A DNA stretch of 64,000 bases from Consotaella salsifontis (GCF_900167365.1 NZ_FUXL01000001.1:141507-205506), one strand, 5' to 3'; shown: positions 25,960 to 34,753, numbered from the stretch's first letter. The notes: generated by a model from the sequence alone, not told the origin. Translations and numbers: made by a program.

Positions 25960-27041
25960 AAGCGATTGGCGCGGCGCGGCTTCTGCTGATCGGAGCCGCA
26001 TCCATGGCTCTGGTTCTCGGCATTGCCGGAGGATTGGCAAGGCTTGGCATCGTTGTCGCGCCCGCCACGGCCGGAGAGTTTCATGGCGCCCTGATGATCT
26101 CGGGCTTCTTCGGCACGCTGATCGCCATCGAGCGCGCGGTGGCCGATGGCCGGGCCGCAGCGCTCCTGGTGCCGGTCGTATCGGTGCTCGGGCTGATCTT
26201 CTCGCTCTCCGGCTTCGAGCTTGCGGGTGCGGGCGCCTTCCTGGCGGCGGGCTTCGGCCTGACGCTCCTCACGTTTCTCGCAGCCCTGCGCCTGCCGACG
26301 CTGTTCACTGCCGTGATGACGGCGGGCGCTGCCTTCTGGGCCATCGGTTCGGGTCTTTGGCTCCAGGGCGCAAGCATCGCTGACGTCACCTACATCTGGC
26401 TCGGCTTCCTCGTTCTCACCATCGTCGCGGAACGCATCGAGCTGTCGCGGCTCATGATGGCCTCAGGGCCCGCCAAGGCGGCGCTCCTTTTGTTCATCGC
26501 CCTGTTTGCCGTGGCCCTTCTGCGCGGAGAGCCATGGCAAGGCTCCCTTCTTCTCGCGGTTTCCCTCGGCGCGATCGCTCTTTGGCTTCTCGGTAACGAC
26601 ATCGCGCGGCGCACGATCTTCTCGCGTGGCCTCGCTCGCTATTCTGCGGCCTCGCTGCTTTTGGGCTATTTCTGGCTTCTCGTCTCCGCATTCAGCCTGG
26701 CGCTGGCTCCTCCCGGAATTGCGGCCATGGGGCACGACGCGGCCGTTCATGCCATCGCGCTTGGCTTCGTCCTGTCGATGGTCTTCGCGCACGCCCCGAT
26801 CATCCTGCCGGCCGTTCTTGGTGCGCCCGTGCGCTATACCGCCGCTCTCTATGTGCCGACCCTGCTGCTTGAGGCGTCCGTCGCGGTGCGGCTTTTTGCA
26901 GATTTCAGCGAGCGGGTCGAGCTGCTGCCTGTCTCAGCCTGGACGACCGTCGCCAGCATGGTGCTTTATGGGCTCATTCTGGCGTCCACCGCGGCGACCG
27001 TGGCCGGCCGTGGCAGAGGCGGCGGTAGGGTTCGCACCTGA
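25956..27041 (+). CDS. NnrS-like polytopic haem/copper membrane protein
   Basis: Membrane protein of 361 aa with about ten to eleven helices. Histidines sit at helix ends in GEFHGALMISGFFGTL, MGHDAAVHAIALGF and VFAHAPIILP, the pattern of NnrS and haem-copper-type proteins. NnrS relieves NO stress in Vibrio and Rhodobacter, and is usually near 400 aa, so this is a shorter relative. The ATG overlaps the DUF59 stop (ATGA). I saw no FNR/NnrR-type palindrome in front of the operon, which weakens the denitrification link. Confidence 0.6.
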   Translation: MKAIGAARLLLIGAASMALVLGIAGGLARLGIVVAPATAGEFHGALMISGFFGTLIAIERAVADGRAAALLVPVVSVLGLIFSLSGFELAGAGAFLAAGFGLTLLTFLAALRLPTLFTAVMTAGAAFWAIGSGLWLQGASIADVTYIWLGFLVLTIVAERIELSRLMMASGPAKAALLLFIALFAVALLRGEPWQGSLLLAVSLGAIALWLLGNDIARRTIFSRGLARYSAASLLLGYFWLLVSAFSLALAPPGIAAMGHDAAVHAIALGFVLSMVFAHAPIILPAVLGAPVRYTAALYVPTLLLEASVAVRLFADFSERVELLPVSAWTTVASMVLYGLILASTAATVAGRGRGGGRVRT

Positions 27042-27105
27042 CGGCCTCGGCCAAGTGGGGGCGTTTGATATCGGTCGCCTCGTGGTCCCCAAGTTTCGAG
27101 CCGTC

Positions 27106-28089
27106 CTAGTTCGTCGGCAGGGACCTGATCCAGTCGACGATGCGGGCAGCGAGAGCATCGGTGGTGGCGGGCGAGATGATATCCCCCGCCAGGACGTGAT
27201 GCGCGGGGTCGCTGTCGCCCGTCACCTCCATCGTTTCGGCCGGCGCGCCCCAGCGGCTCGCAACCGCCCGCACAGCATTGGGATCGATTACGCGGTCCTC
27301 GGGCGAAAAGAGAAAGAACGCGGGGATGCGGATGGTCGAAACGTCCGCCGAGCGCGCCGCCTTGGCCAGCGCCGCCATCGGCAAATAGGAGACGGTCGGG
27401 AAGCTCCTCGTCCAGTGCTTTTCGATCTCCGGGTTGGAGGTCGCGGCGGCCGTTGTCTCGCTGCCGAAGAGCGGCACGAGCTTGCGCGCGAAGGGGAAAG
27501 TCAGGAGCGGCGCCCGCCAATCCTGGAGGCGGTAGTTCGGCGACATCAGAACCAGCCCCTGAACGTTTTTCATCAGGCCGGGAACGGTGGCGCCCAGCGT
27601 CGCCAGCGCGGCGCCCGTGGAATTGGCGACGATCACGGTTTTCTCGCCGATCCTGTCGGCGATGGCGAGCGCCTCGGCGAGATCGTTCACCCAGGCGTTG
27701 ACGTCGGTGATGGCAAGGCCCGGGCCGTCTCGCCCGTGCCCGTCGAGGCGGGTGAAGAAAAGATTGGCGTGGAGCGCCCCGGCGATTTCGTCCGGCAGCG
27801 GACGAAGCTCGGCCTTGGATGCCGAGAAGCCGTGGATATAGACGATGGCGAGCGGTGTCTTGGCGCGCGATGCGGGATAGGCCCAGACGATCTGCTTTTG
27901 CGCCTCGAGCCTGAGGTTGGGAATATCGGCTTCCTCGCGCTTCAGATAGCTCTCCGGATCGGCACCGATCTCGGCAGGATCGAACGTCACGGCAAGGTCC
28001 ACCGGCTCGCGCGGGCCGAAAAACCACAGGCCGGCGAGCGCCAGAGCGACGATGAGAAGGGCGATAAGGATGCGGCGCAGGCGGACCAA
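27106..28089 (-). CDS. Alpha/beta hydrolase with N-terminal membrane anchor
   Basis: Protein of 327 aa. An uncleaved N-terminal helix (ILIALLIVALALAGLWFF) would anchor it in the membrane. The hydrolase core has the oxyanion motif YIHGFSASK, nucleophile Ser in VANSTGAA, the acid in FSPEDRVID and a late His in PAHHVLAGD. It resembles monoacylglycerol-lipase-type or carboxylesterase proteins; the substrate is unknown. No ATG precedes the helix in this frame, so translation must start at the TTG at 28087-28089, immediately after the upstream gene's terminator. Confidence 0.75.
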   Translation of the reverse strand: MVRLRRILIALLIVALALAGLWFFGPREPVDLAVTFDPAEIGADPESYLKREEADIPNLRLEAQKQIVWAYPASRAKTPLAIVYIHGFSASKAELRPLPDEIAGALHANLFFTRLDGHGRDGPGLAITDVNAWVNDLAEALAIADRIGEKTVIVANSTGAALATLGATVPGLMKNVQGLVLMSPNYRLQDWRAPLLTFPFARKLVPLFGSETTAAATSNPEIEKHWTRSFPTVSYLPMAALAKAARSADVSTIRIPAFFLFSPEDRVIDPNAVRAVASRWGAPAETMEVTGDSDPAHHVLAGDIISPATTDALAARIVDWIRSLPTN

Positions 28090-28091
28090 CG

Positions 28092-28128
28092 AAAAACCCT
28101 CGCGGCAGTCAAAACACTGCCGCGAGGG
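28092..28128 (-). terminator. Perfect 13-bp terminator after cpdB, overlapping the next gene's ribosome binding site
   Basis: Arms 28097-28109 and 28116-28128 pair without mismatch around a 6-nt loop and are followed on the minus strand by TTTTT. The GAGGG at the end of the 3' arm lies 7 nt before the TTG start of the hydrolase gene. Confidence 0.85.
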
Positions 28129-28183
28129 ATAGGCATTTTGGCGGCGCGATCAAGCGCAACAGCGCCGCGCCCGCCTGCTGGCG

Positions 28184-30166
28184 TCAGATCTTGAGCTTGA
28201 AGAGCTTGAAACCATTGGGCCCGTCGCCTGCCGGCTTGATGGTGACGCCCTTGACCTGATCGGCATAGACGATGGCGCCAGGGCCGGTTTCGAAGAGCAC
28301 CTCGGTGCCGTCCGCGGGCGCAAAGGACCAGTTCGCATCGGCAGACGGGTTGATGGTGCCGAGTTCGTGAATGTAGCGCACGATGACGTCGCGATTGGCG
28401 TCGGGCGCCACATAGATGATCTTGTCCTCATTGATGCCGGGAAAGTTCCCGCCGCCACCGGCGCGATAGTTGTTGGTGGCGACGACGAACTCCTGGTCCG
28501 GATCGATGGGCTTGCCGTCATACTGGAGATCGAGGATGCGCTCGGCCTTATCGTCGGCGATCTCGCCCTTGGTCGTGTATTTCGCCGGCTGCGTCACGTC
28601 GATGCGGTAGGTCACGCCGTCGATGACATCGTAGTTGTAGGAGGGAAAATCGTCGGCGAGCAGCCGCTGGTCTTCCTTGCCCTTCTCGATTTGGCGGAAC
28701 ATGCCGGCCGACATTTCCAGCCATTCCTTGACGTCCGAACCCTTGATCTTCACCGCGCGGACGGTGTTCGGGTAGAGGTAGAGGTCGGCGACGTTCTTGA
28801 TGGCGATGGGGCCGGCCTTGACGTCGGTGTAATAGTCGGCGCCGCCGCGGCCGCCCGCCTTGAAGGGCGCCGCCGCCGAGAGAAGCGGCAGGGAGGCGTA
28901 TTCGCCACCCTTGAGGATCTTCTCCATGTACCATGTCTGCGCCTTGTTGACGATCTGTACGGACGGATCGTCCGCCACCAGCGCGAAATAGGAATAGAGC
29001 GGCGCGGCGGTTTCGCCGACGGGGGTGCGCACATATTTCAGCGTCGCCTCGTGGTCGCCCCGCGCGGCGTCGAGGACCTTGTTCTCGCTCTCGACCGTCC
29101 TCACCGGCTTCTTTTCGACGCGCTTGTAGATCGGCCGCAGCTCGGCCGTGGCGTCGGCGATCTTCCACGCACCGCCGTCGTGCTCGAGCAGAAGGTCGAC
29201 AAGGCCCATATGGGAGCCCCAGAAGCCAGCCATGACGGCCGGTTTACCGTGCAGCGTGCCCTTCTTGTGGTCGGCGCCCTTGATGCCCTTGAAGTCGTCG
29301 CCCGGAAACTGAAGGTGCTGATGGCCGGTCATGATGACGTCGACGCCGTCGACCGCCGCCAGAGCGAGCGATGCGTTCTCGGCCTTCTCCTCGTTGCCGG
29401 CGGCGATGCCCGAATGGGAGAGGGCGATGATGATGTCGGCGCCTTCCTCCTTCATCTGCGGCACATAGGCCTTGGCGGTCGCGACGATGTCGCGCGTGTC
29501 GGCCTTGCCCTGGAGGTTCTGCGAATCCCAGATCATGATCTGCGGCGGGACGAAGCCGATGATGCCGATCTTGATCGGCTTCTTGCCGCCGTCGCCCATC
29601 TCGATCTCACGGTCGAGGATCAGATAGGGTTTGACGAAATGGTCGTCCTCGCGCGGGCTGCCCTTCAGGTCGCCCTTGACGAGGTTGGCGCAGGCGTAGG
29701 GGAAGTTCGCACCCGCCATCACCTTCGTCATGAAATCCAGGCCGTAGTTGAACTCGTGGTTGCCGAGGGTGCCGGCGTCGTACTGAAGCGTGTTCATGGC
29801 GGCGATGACGGGATGAATGTCGCCGTCCTTCATGCCGCGCTCGTAGGCGACATAGTCGCCCATCGGGTTGCCCTGGAGGAAATCGCCATTGTCGAGCAGC
29901 ATCGAGTTCTTCGACTCGGCCCGAACCGCATCAATGAGCGTCGCCGTGCGGGCAAGGCCCACCGTGTCCGTCTCCTTGTCGGCGTAATAGTCGTAGGGAA
30001 AAACGTTGACGTGGATGTCGGTGGTCTCGAGCAGCCGCAGATGGGCTTGGTTCGGCGCGGCATGCAGCGAGTAGGGATGGATCAGGACGAAGCTGCCCGC
30101 TGCCGCCGTGCCGAGGAGGAACTTTCGGCGAGAGAGCGGAAGAGCGAGTGCGGGGCGGTTGGCCAT
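28184..30166 (-). CDS. cpdB: Tat-exported 2',3'-cyclic-nucleotide 2'-phosphodiesterase/3'-nucleotidase
   Basis: Periplasmic enzyme of 660 aa that opens 2',3'-cyclic nucleotides and then removes the 3'-phosphate, salvaging nucleosides. The signal is a twin-arginine type (SRRKFLLG, Arg13-Arg14). The metallophosphoesterase motifs are TTDIHVN (Asp50, His52), DNGDFLQGNP, GNHEFNYG, LSHSG and MTGHQHLQFPG. The C-terminal 5'-nucleotidase domain holds the NNYRAGGGGNFPG substrate motif. E. coli CpdB uses the Sec route, so Tat export is a feature of this subgroup. A strong terminator follows the gene. Confidence 0.93.
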   Translation of the reverse strand: MANRPALALPLSRRKFLLGTAAAGSFVLIHPYSLHAAPNQAHLRLLETTDIHVNVFPYDYYADKETDTVGLARTATLIDAVRAESKNSMLLDNGDFLQGNPMGDYVAYERGMKDGDIHPVIAAMNTLQYDAGTLGNHEFNYGLDFMTKVMAGANFPYACANLVKGDLKGSPREDDHFVKPYLILDREIEMGDGGKKPIKIGIIGFVPPQIMIWDSQNLQGKADTRDIVATAKAYVPQMKEEGADIIIALSHSGIAAGNEEKAENASLALAAVDGVDVIMTGHQHLQFPGDDFKGIKGADHKKGTLHGKPAVMAGFWGSHMGLVDLLLEHDGGAWKIADATAELRPIYKRVEKKPVRTVESENKVLDAARGDHEATLKYVRTPVGETAAPLYSYFALVADDPSVQIVNKAQTWYMEKILKGGEYASLPLLSAAAPFKAGGRGGADYYTDVKAGPIAIKNVADLYLYPNTVRAVKIKGSDVKEWLEMSAGMFRQIEKGKEDQRLLADDFPSYNYDVIDGVTYRIDVTQPAKYTTKGEIADDKAERILDLQYDGKPIDPDQEFVVATNNYRAGGGGNFPGINEDKIIYVAPDANRDVIVRYIHELGTINPSADANWSFAPADGTEVLFETGPGAIVYADQVKGVTIKPAGDGPNGFKLFKLKI

Positions 30167-30255
30167 GGCGAGCCTCCTTAAGGTCGAGCCGGGTGGAGAC
30201 TATGCAACCCGGATCGATGACGCCAGTGTGTCCAGAGGCCGCCGGCGAAGAAAGC

Positions 30256-30789
30256 TCATCGAGGTTCGATGGCCGCCGTCAGCACCTCGCGCACGCCCAC
30301 CGCCTCAAAGCCGCTGGTGCGGTAGAGCCGCAACGCCGCCGGGTGGTCCAGCGTGTTGGTCTCCAGCGAAAGCACCTCGCACCCGGTGGAGAGTCCGGCC
30401 TCGATCGCCCGCGTCAGCAATGGCCGCGCGAGCTTCTGGCCATGGAAATCCGGCAGCACCGCAAAATGCACGATGCGCGTTTCCCTGAGCTGCACCTTGT
30501 GCTCGGTCTCGAACCAGCCGGCCGGTGCGCCGTCGACATAGAGCACGTGAATGCCAATGGAGGGCGAGTGGATCTCCTGGGCAAGACGAGCGTCAGGCAG
30601 GTGGCGCGATGTCCAGTGGTGGGCCTTGCCGACCGTGTCGTAGAGATAGCGATAGAAGCCGACCGGAATGTTCGGCGCCCGCACGAGGGCATAGACGCGC
30701 CCATCGTCCGGCCACGGCAACAGCGGGCGCGCCGGCGGATAGATGATGAGCTGCGTTACGATGGCCTTGATCAGCGTCACGGGAATCAA
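30256..30789 (-). CDS. GNAT family N-acetyltransferase
   Basis: Acetyl-CoA-dependent acyltransferase of about 177 aa. The acetyl-CoA loop reads VLPDFHGQKLARPLLTRAI, and the C-terminal ALRLYRTSGFEAVGVREV block is typical. The N-terminal half (IYPPARPLLPWPDDGRVYAL, then GFYRYLYDTVG) resembles the group of GNAT proteins with a substrate-carrier start. The likely start is the TTG at 30787-30789, overlapping the sulfurtransferase TGA, or the GTG at 30780; neither has a clear Shine-Dalgarno sequence, as expected for coupled translation. The substrate is unknown. Confidence 0.8.
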   Translation of the reverse strand: MIPVTLIKAIVTQLIIYPPARPLLPWPDDGRVYALVRAPNIPVGFYRYLYDTVGKAHHWTSRHLPDARLAQEIHSPSIGIHVLYVDGAPAGWFETEHKVQLRETRIVHFAVLPDFHGQKLARPLLTRAIEAGLSTGCEVLSLETNTLDHPAALRLYRTSGFEAVGVREVLTAAIEPR

Positions 30790-31658
30790 GCCGACCGCGA
30801 GGAGGCCGCCCCGGTCTCGACCGGCGTGTCGGATTGAGAGCCCCACTCTGTCCAGGAACCGTCGTAGAGGCGGGTGTTCTCCACATCGAGCGCCGCCAGC
30901 GCAAGACTGATCACCGCCGCCGTCACCCCCGAGCCGCAGGAGGTCACAATGGGGCGGTCGAGGTCGAGGCCGGATTCGGCAAAGACGCGGCGCAGCTCCT
31001 CTTGCGGCTTCAGCCGGCCATCCTCGATCAGCTTGTCGAAGGGAAGGTTGGAGGCCCCCGGCATGTGGCCCGAGCGCAGCCCAGGGCGCGGCTCCGGTAC
31101 CTCGGCGGTGAAGCGGGCGGACGCGCGCGCATCGGCGATCTGCTCGCTTTGGCTGGCCACGATCTCCCGCATCTCGGGCAGGAAGACGACGGCCTCTTCG
31201 TTGAAACTCGGGGTGAAGGTCGTCGCCCGCGGCTCCGCCGGACCGGCCTCCACGGGCAGGCCGGCGGCCTGCCATGCCGGAAAACCGCCATCGAGCACGC
31301 GCACGTCGCGGGCGCCGAAAGTCTTGAACAGCCACCAGACGCGCGGTGCGCTGAACAGCCCCTTGCTGTCGTAGACGACGATCGTGTCGGTCTGGGCGAT
31401 GCCGAGCTTTCCGACCGCCTCCGCGAAGACCTCGGGCGTCGGCAGCGTGTGCGGCAGCGCCGAGCCCGGCAGGACGATCTCGTCTTGGTCGAACAGCACG
31501 GCGCCCGGAATGTGCGCGGCCTCGAACTCGGCGCGGGGCGAACGCTGTTCGGCGGGCATGGTCCACGAGGCATCGACGATGGAAAGGCCGCTACGCCCTG
31601 CCTGGTCGAGATGGCTTGCCAGCTCCTGCGGCGAAATGAGGAGGCTCTTCTTATGCAT
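30786..31658 (-). CDS. sseA: 3-mercaptopyruvate sulfurtransferase (two-domain rhodanese)
   Basis: Two-domain rhodanese of 290 aa that moves sulfane sulfur from 3-mercaptopyruvate to a thiol acceptor. The catalytic loop CGSGVTA with Cys241 lies in the C-terminal domain. The Gly-Ser-Gly form indicates a mercaptopyruvate rather than thiosulfate enzyme. The N-terminal rhodanese domain is inactive, as usual. It lies 5 bp past alaX in a cysteine-metabolism operon headed by cysK, which fits use of cysteine-derived sulfur. Confidence 0.88.
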   Translation of the reverse strand: MHKKSLLISPQELASHLDQAGRSGLSIVDASWTMPAEQRSPRAEFEAAHIPGAVLFDQDEIVLPGSALPHTLPTPEVFAEAVGKLGIAQTDTIVVYDSKGLFSAPRVWWLFKTFGARDVRVLDGGFPAWQAAGLPVEAGPAEPRATTFTPSFNEEAVVFLPEMREIVASQSEQIADARASARFTAEVPEPRPGLRSGHMPGASNLPFDKLIEDGRLKPQEELRRVFAESGLDLDRPIVTSCGSGVTAAVISLALAALDVENTRLYDGSWTEWGSQSDTPVETGAASSRSA

Positions 31659-31663
31659 GAGCG

Positions 31664-32407
31664 TCAACCAGACTGGGGAAGGGAGCCGAAACGGATGCGG
31701 AAGCGCCGGTTGATCCGGCCCTTCTTTTCGATCTTGCCGATGTGGACGGCGCCGACCTCGCTGGTCCTGGCGACATGGGTCCCGCCACAAGGCTGGGTAT
31801 CGACGCTCGAATTCTCGCCGATGCAGACGAGCCTGATGCGGCCGGAGCCGCGTGGCGGCTTGACGTTGGCCGATTTGACGAGGCCCGGATTGGCGTCGAG
31901 TTCCTCGTCGGTGATCCACTGGGTAAAAATGGGATGATCGGCCTCGACGAGAGCCATCATGGCCGCCGTCACGTCCGCCTTGTTCGCCTGTGCGTCGGGA
32001 ATGTCGAAATCAACGCGGCTTTCCTCCTCGCCGACGGAGGCGCCGGTTATGGGGAAGGGGCAGACGACGGAGAGAAGATGGCAGGCGGTGTGCATGCGCA
32101 TCAGCTTCAGGCGCCGGTCCCAATCGATTTCCTGAGTCATCATCTGGCCCAGGGAGAGCCCTTCCACCGGCTCTGCCGCCTGCAGAACGACGGAGTCCCG
32201 ATTCGCGCCATAGACCGTATCGGTGATCCGGATGGTGCGGCCATCCGAGGTCCTGACAACGCCGGTGTCGCCGGGCTGGCCGCCGCCGGTCGCGAAGAAG
32301 ATCGAGCGGTCGAATACGAGCCCGCGCTCGCCCTCGAACCCGACGAGCTCGGCCTCGGTGCTGCGAAGGTAGGAATCGTCCCTGTAGAGAATCTCTGTCG
32401 CGGCCAT
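31664..32407 (-). CDS. Alanyl-tRNA editing protein (AlaX-like trans-editing deacylase)
   Basis: Free-standing homologue (247 aa) of the AlaRS editing domain that removes serine or glycine from mischarged tRNA-Ala. The zinc site is visible: HTACH (His106, His110) and CGGTH (Cys207, His211), with the GGGQPGDTG glycine motif. The ATG at 32407 shares one base with the cysK TAA. The full synthetase alaS, which carries its own editing domain, is 21 kb away in this window, so editing is duplicated. Confidence 0.9.
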   Translation of the reverse strand: MAATEILYRDDSYLRSTEAELVGFEGERGLVFDRSIFFATGGGQPGDTGVVRTSDGRTIRITDTVYGANRDSVVLQAAEPVEGLSLGQMMTQEIDWDRRLKLMRMHTACHLLSVVCPFPITGASVGEEESRVDFDIPDAQANKADVTAAMMALVEADHPIFTQWITDEELDANPGLVKSANVKPPRGSGRIRLVCIGENSSVDTQPCGGTHVARTSEVGAVHIGKIEKKGRINRRFRIRFGSLPQSG

Positions 32408-33447
32408 TACTCGACGGCCTCGAACGGCACGTTGAAGTTGGCTCTGTGTTCGAGCCACGCCGGCACGGGCAGGTCCTTGGCCCGGAGGAAGGCCGGGTTG
32501 TAGAGCTTCGACTGATAGCGCGCGCCGATATCGCAGAGGATCGTCACGATCGTATGGCCGGGGCCAAGTTCGCGCGCCATGCGGATGGCGCCGGCGATGT
32601 TGATGCCGGACGAACCGCCAAGGCAGAGCCCTTCGTCCTTGATCAGGTCGAAGAGGATCGGCAGCGCTTCCTCATCGCCGATGCGATAGGAGAAATCGGG
32701 CGTAAAGCCTTCGAGGTTGGCGGTGATGCGGCCTTGGCCGATGCCCTCCGTGACGGAGGAGCCCTCGGACTTCATCTCTCCCGATGTGTACCAGCTATAG
32801 AGAGCAGCGCCCCTCGGATCGGCGAGGCCGATCTTGATGTGGCCAGAGCGACGCTTGAGCCCCATCGCGGTGCCCGCCAGCGTGCCGCCCGTGCCGACCG
32901 CGCAGATGAAACCGTCGATCTGGCCGCCGGTCTGGGTCCAGATCTCTTCCGCCGTCGTGACGACATGCGCCTCGCGATTCGCCACGTTGTCGAACTGGTT
33001 GGCCCAGATCGCGCCCTGTGCGTGGGTCTCAGCGAGATGCTGGGCGAGGCGGCCCGACAGCTTCACGTAGTTGTTCGGGTCCTTGTACGGAACAGCCGGG
33101 ACCTCGACCAGCTCCACACCGAGCAGGCGGAGCGCCGCCTTCTTTTCCTCGCTCTGGGTTTCCGGAATGACGATGACCGTCCTGTAGCCAAGGGCGTTGG
33201 CGACGAGGGCAAGTCCGATGCCGGTGTTGCCCGCCGTGCCCTCGACGATGATGCCGCCCGGCTGAAGCAGGTCCTCCGCCTCGGCTGCCCGGATGATCGC
33301 CAGCGCCGCCCGGTCCTTGACCGACTGGCCGGGATTCATGAATTCGGCCTTGCCGTAGATTTCGCACCCGGTGATCTCGGATGCCCGCTTCAAACGAATG
33401 AGCGGCGTGTTGCCGATTGCATCAACAACGGAATTCAGCCTGTCCAT
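32407..33447 (-). CDS. cysK: Cysteine synthase A (O-acetylserine sulfhydrylase)
   Basis: PLP enzyme of 346 aa that makes cysteine from O-acetylserine and sulfide. The Schiff-base Lys44 lies in NPGQSVKDRAA, the phosphate loop is GTGGTLAGTA, and the substrate loop is EGTAGNTGIG. The C-terminal GGSSGINIAGA completes the fold type II site. It is slightly longer than classic CysK (about 310-325 aa), with a C-terminal RANFNVPFEAVE tail. It heads the four-gene operon cysK-alaX-sseA-GNAT. Confidence 0.92.
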   Translation of the reverse strand: MDRLNSVVDAIGNTPLIRLKRASEITGCEIYGKAEFMNPGQSVKDRAALAIIRAAEAEDLLQPGGIIVEGTAGNTGIGLALVANALGYRTVIVIPETQSEEKKAALRLLGVELVEVPAVPYKDPNNYVKLSGRLAQHLAETHAQGAIWANQFDNVANREAHVVTTAEEIWTQTGGQIDGFICAVGTGGTLAGTAMGLKRRSGHIKIGLADPRGAALYSWYTSGEMKSEGSSVTEGIGQGRITANLEGFTPDFSYRIGDEEALPILFDLIKDEGLCLGGSSGINIAGAIRMARELGPGHTIVTILCDIGARYQSKLYNPAFLRAKDLPVPAWLEHRANFNVPFEAVE

Positions 33448-33547
33448 GAGCCTGCCACATCTCGATATCCGACGATGAACCTATGTCCGGGGGGCGTGCA
33501 AAGCAAGAATCTCCAGCGCCATGAGCCGCCTCAAATGTCCCGGCGAG

Positions 33548-33573
33548 GGAACGGCCGAACGGCCTTTGGCGTT
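33548..33573 (+). promoter_or_regulatory. EcfG-type general stress promoter (perfect consensus)
   Basis: GGAAC (33548-33552), a 17-bp spacer and CGTT (33570-33573) match the alphaproteobacterial EcfG consensus exactly. It lies 35 bp upstream of the small membrane protein start. Confidence 0.75.
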
Positions 33574-33608
33574 GTCGAAGTAGTTTTCAGTGCCCCTCGG
33601 AGTTCTCG

Positions 33609-33767
33609 ATGGACCTTATCCGAATTCTCATCGCCATCCTCCTGCCGCCCGTGGGCGTGTTCATGCAGGTCGGGTTCGGCAAACATTTCTGGATCAATAT
33701 TCTGCTGACCCTTCTCGGCTATTTCCCCGGCATCATCCACGCGGTCTGGGTTATCGCCAAATACTGA
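33609..33767 (+). CDS. Small hydrophobic Pmp3/YqaE family proteolipid (UPF0057)
   Basis: Protein of 52 aa with two transmembrane helices (about 4-22 and 28-50) separated by a short loop with GFGKHFWIN. The PPVGVFMQVG motif is diagnostic of Pmp3/YqaE. Members stabilise membrane potential under salt, cold or desiccation stress, as shown for yeast Pmp3; the bacterial role is inferred. GGAG lies 7 nt before the ATG. The gene has its own consensus stress promoter and its own terminator, so it is a self-contained transcription unit. Confidence 0.88.
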   Translation: MDLIRILIAILLPPVGVFMQVGFGKHFWINILLTLLGYFPGIIHAVWVIAKY

Positions 33768-33821
33768 GGAAGGGGCGTCGCAGGATTGACACAGCCGCCG
33801 GCGGCGTCTATCGACCACCGC

Positions 33822-33852
33822 AGCCAGTCGAAGGCTCTTCGGCTGGCTTTTT
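33822..33852 (+). terminator. Rho-independent terminator of the Pmp3/YqaE gene
   Basis: A twelve-bp stem (33822-33833 with 33837-33848, one G-U pair) with a 3-nt loop is followed by a run of T bases. Confidence 0.85.
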
Positions 33853-33988
33853 GACGTGTCCCGTGGACGAGGGCGGCTAGCGCCTGCCTCGTCCTGTCAG
33901 TCCGCCGAAGGCGGGCAGAGGAGGGCGCGTTTCCTCTATAGGTTCGTCGGCTCGTCCGTCGGATCGATTCGCTGTTGAAGGAAATGCG

Positions 33989-34606
33989 ATGAGCAAGCGC
34001 GATTCAGTTAAGTATAAAATTGACCGCCGGATGGGCGAAAACATCTGGGGTCGCCCGAAGTCCCCGGTCAATCGTCGCCAGTATGGCCCCGGCCAGCATG
34101 GCCAGCGCCGCAAGGGCAAGATCTCGGACTTCGGTCTGCAGATGCGCGCCAAGCAGAAGCTCAAGGGCTACTATGGCGACGTGTCCGAGAAGCAGTTCCG
34201 CAAGGTTTATGAAGAGGCCGCGCGCCGCAAGGGCGACACCTCGGAAAACCTGATCGGCCTGCTGGAGTCCCGCCTCGACGCCCTGGTCTATCGTGCCAAG
34301 TTCGTGCCCACGATCTTCGCCGCGCGCCAGTTCGTCAACCACGGCCATGTCAACGTCAACGGACGCCGGACCAACATCGGCTCCTACCGCTGCAAGCCGG
34401 GCGACGTCATCGAGGTGCGCGAGAAGTCGAAGCAGCTCGCCATCGTCATCGAGGCGACCCAGCTCGCCGAGCGCGACGTGCCGGACTACCTCGAGGTCGA
34501 TCACCAGAAGATGGTCGCGACCTACGCCCGCACGCCGGGCCTGGGCGACGTGCCCTATCCGGTTCAGATGGAACCCAATCTGGTCGTCGAGTTCTACTCG
34601 CGCTAA
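33989..34606 (+). CDS. rpsD: 30S ribosomal protein S4
   Basis: Primary 16S rRNA-binding assembly protein of 205 aa, full length. The N-terminal domain lacks the zinc cysteines found in some S4 proteins. The S4 RNA-binding domain is clear: [19 protein letters not shown] and [25 protein letters not shown] precedes the ATG. As in rhizobia it stands outside the large ribosomal operons, alone, with its own terminator. Confidence 0.97.
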   Translation: MSKRDSVKYKIDRRMGENIWGRPKSPVNRRQYGPGQHGQRRKGKISDFGLQMRAKQKLKGYYGDVSEKQFRKVYEEAARRKGDTSENLIGLLESRLDALVYRAKFVPTIFAARQFVNHGHVNVNGRRTNIGSYRCKPGDVIEVREKSKQLAIVIEATQLAERDVPDYLEVDHQKMVATYARTPGLGDVPYPVQMEPNLVVEFYSR

Positions 34607-34634
34607 ACAACGGCGCGAGGCTCTGCGAAACACG

Positions 34635-34658
34635 AAAGGCCGCCTCGTGCGGCCTTTT
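34635..34658 (+). terminator. Rho-independent terminator of rpsD
   Basis: AAAGGCCGC (34635-34643) pairs with GCGGCCTTT (34649-34657) around CTCGT, followed by T. It lies 29 bp after the rpsD stop. Confidence 0.85.
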
Positions 34659-34753
34659 GCTTGTTCAGGTGCCGGAAGAATGCCTGCGCCGGCGGGTGCA
34701 GTCCTCGAGCCGCCGTCGCGGCGATCGCCAGAGATGAACCCGAAGGCTTTGAG

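Noticed and set aside
28367-30181. 604-residue plus-strand frame opposite cpdB
   Set aside because: It is the antisense of a clear cpdB gene. Its composition (Asp, Arg, Val, His-rich) is typical of antisense frames in GC-rich DNA.
30786-31566. Long frame that seems to fuse an N-terminal extension to the GNAT protein
   Set aside because: The upstream part is the sulfurtransferase gene read in another frame. The GNAT domain begins only after the sulfurtransferase stop.
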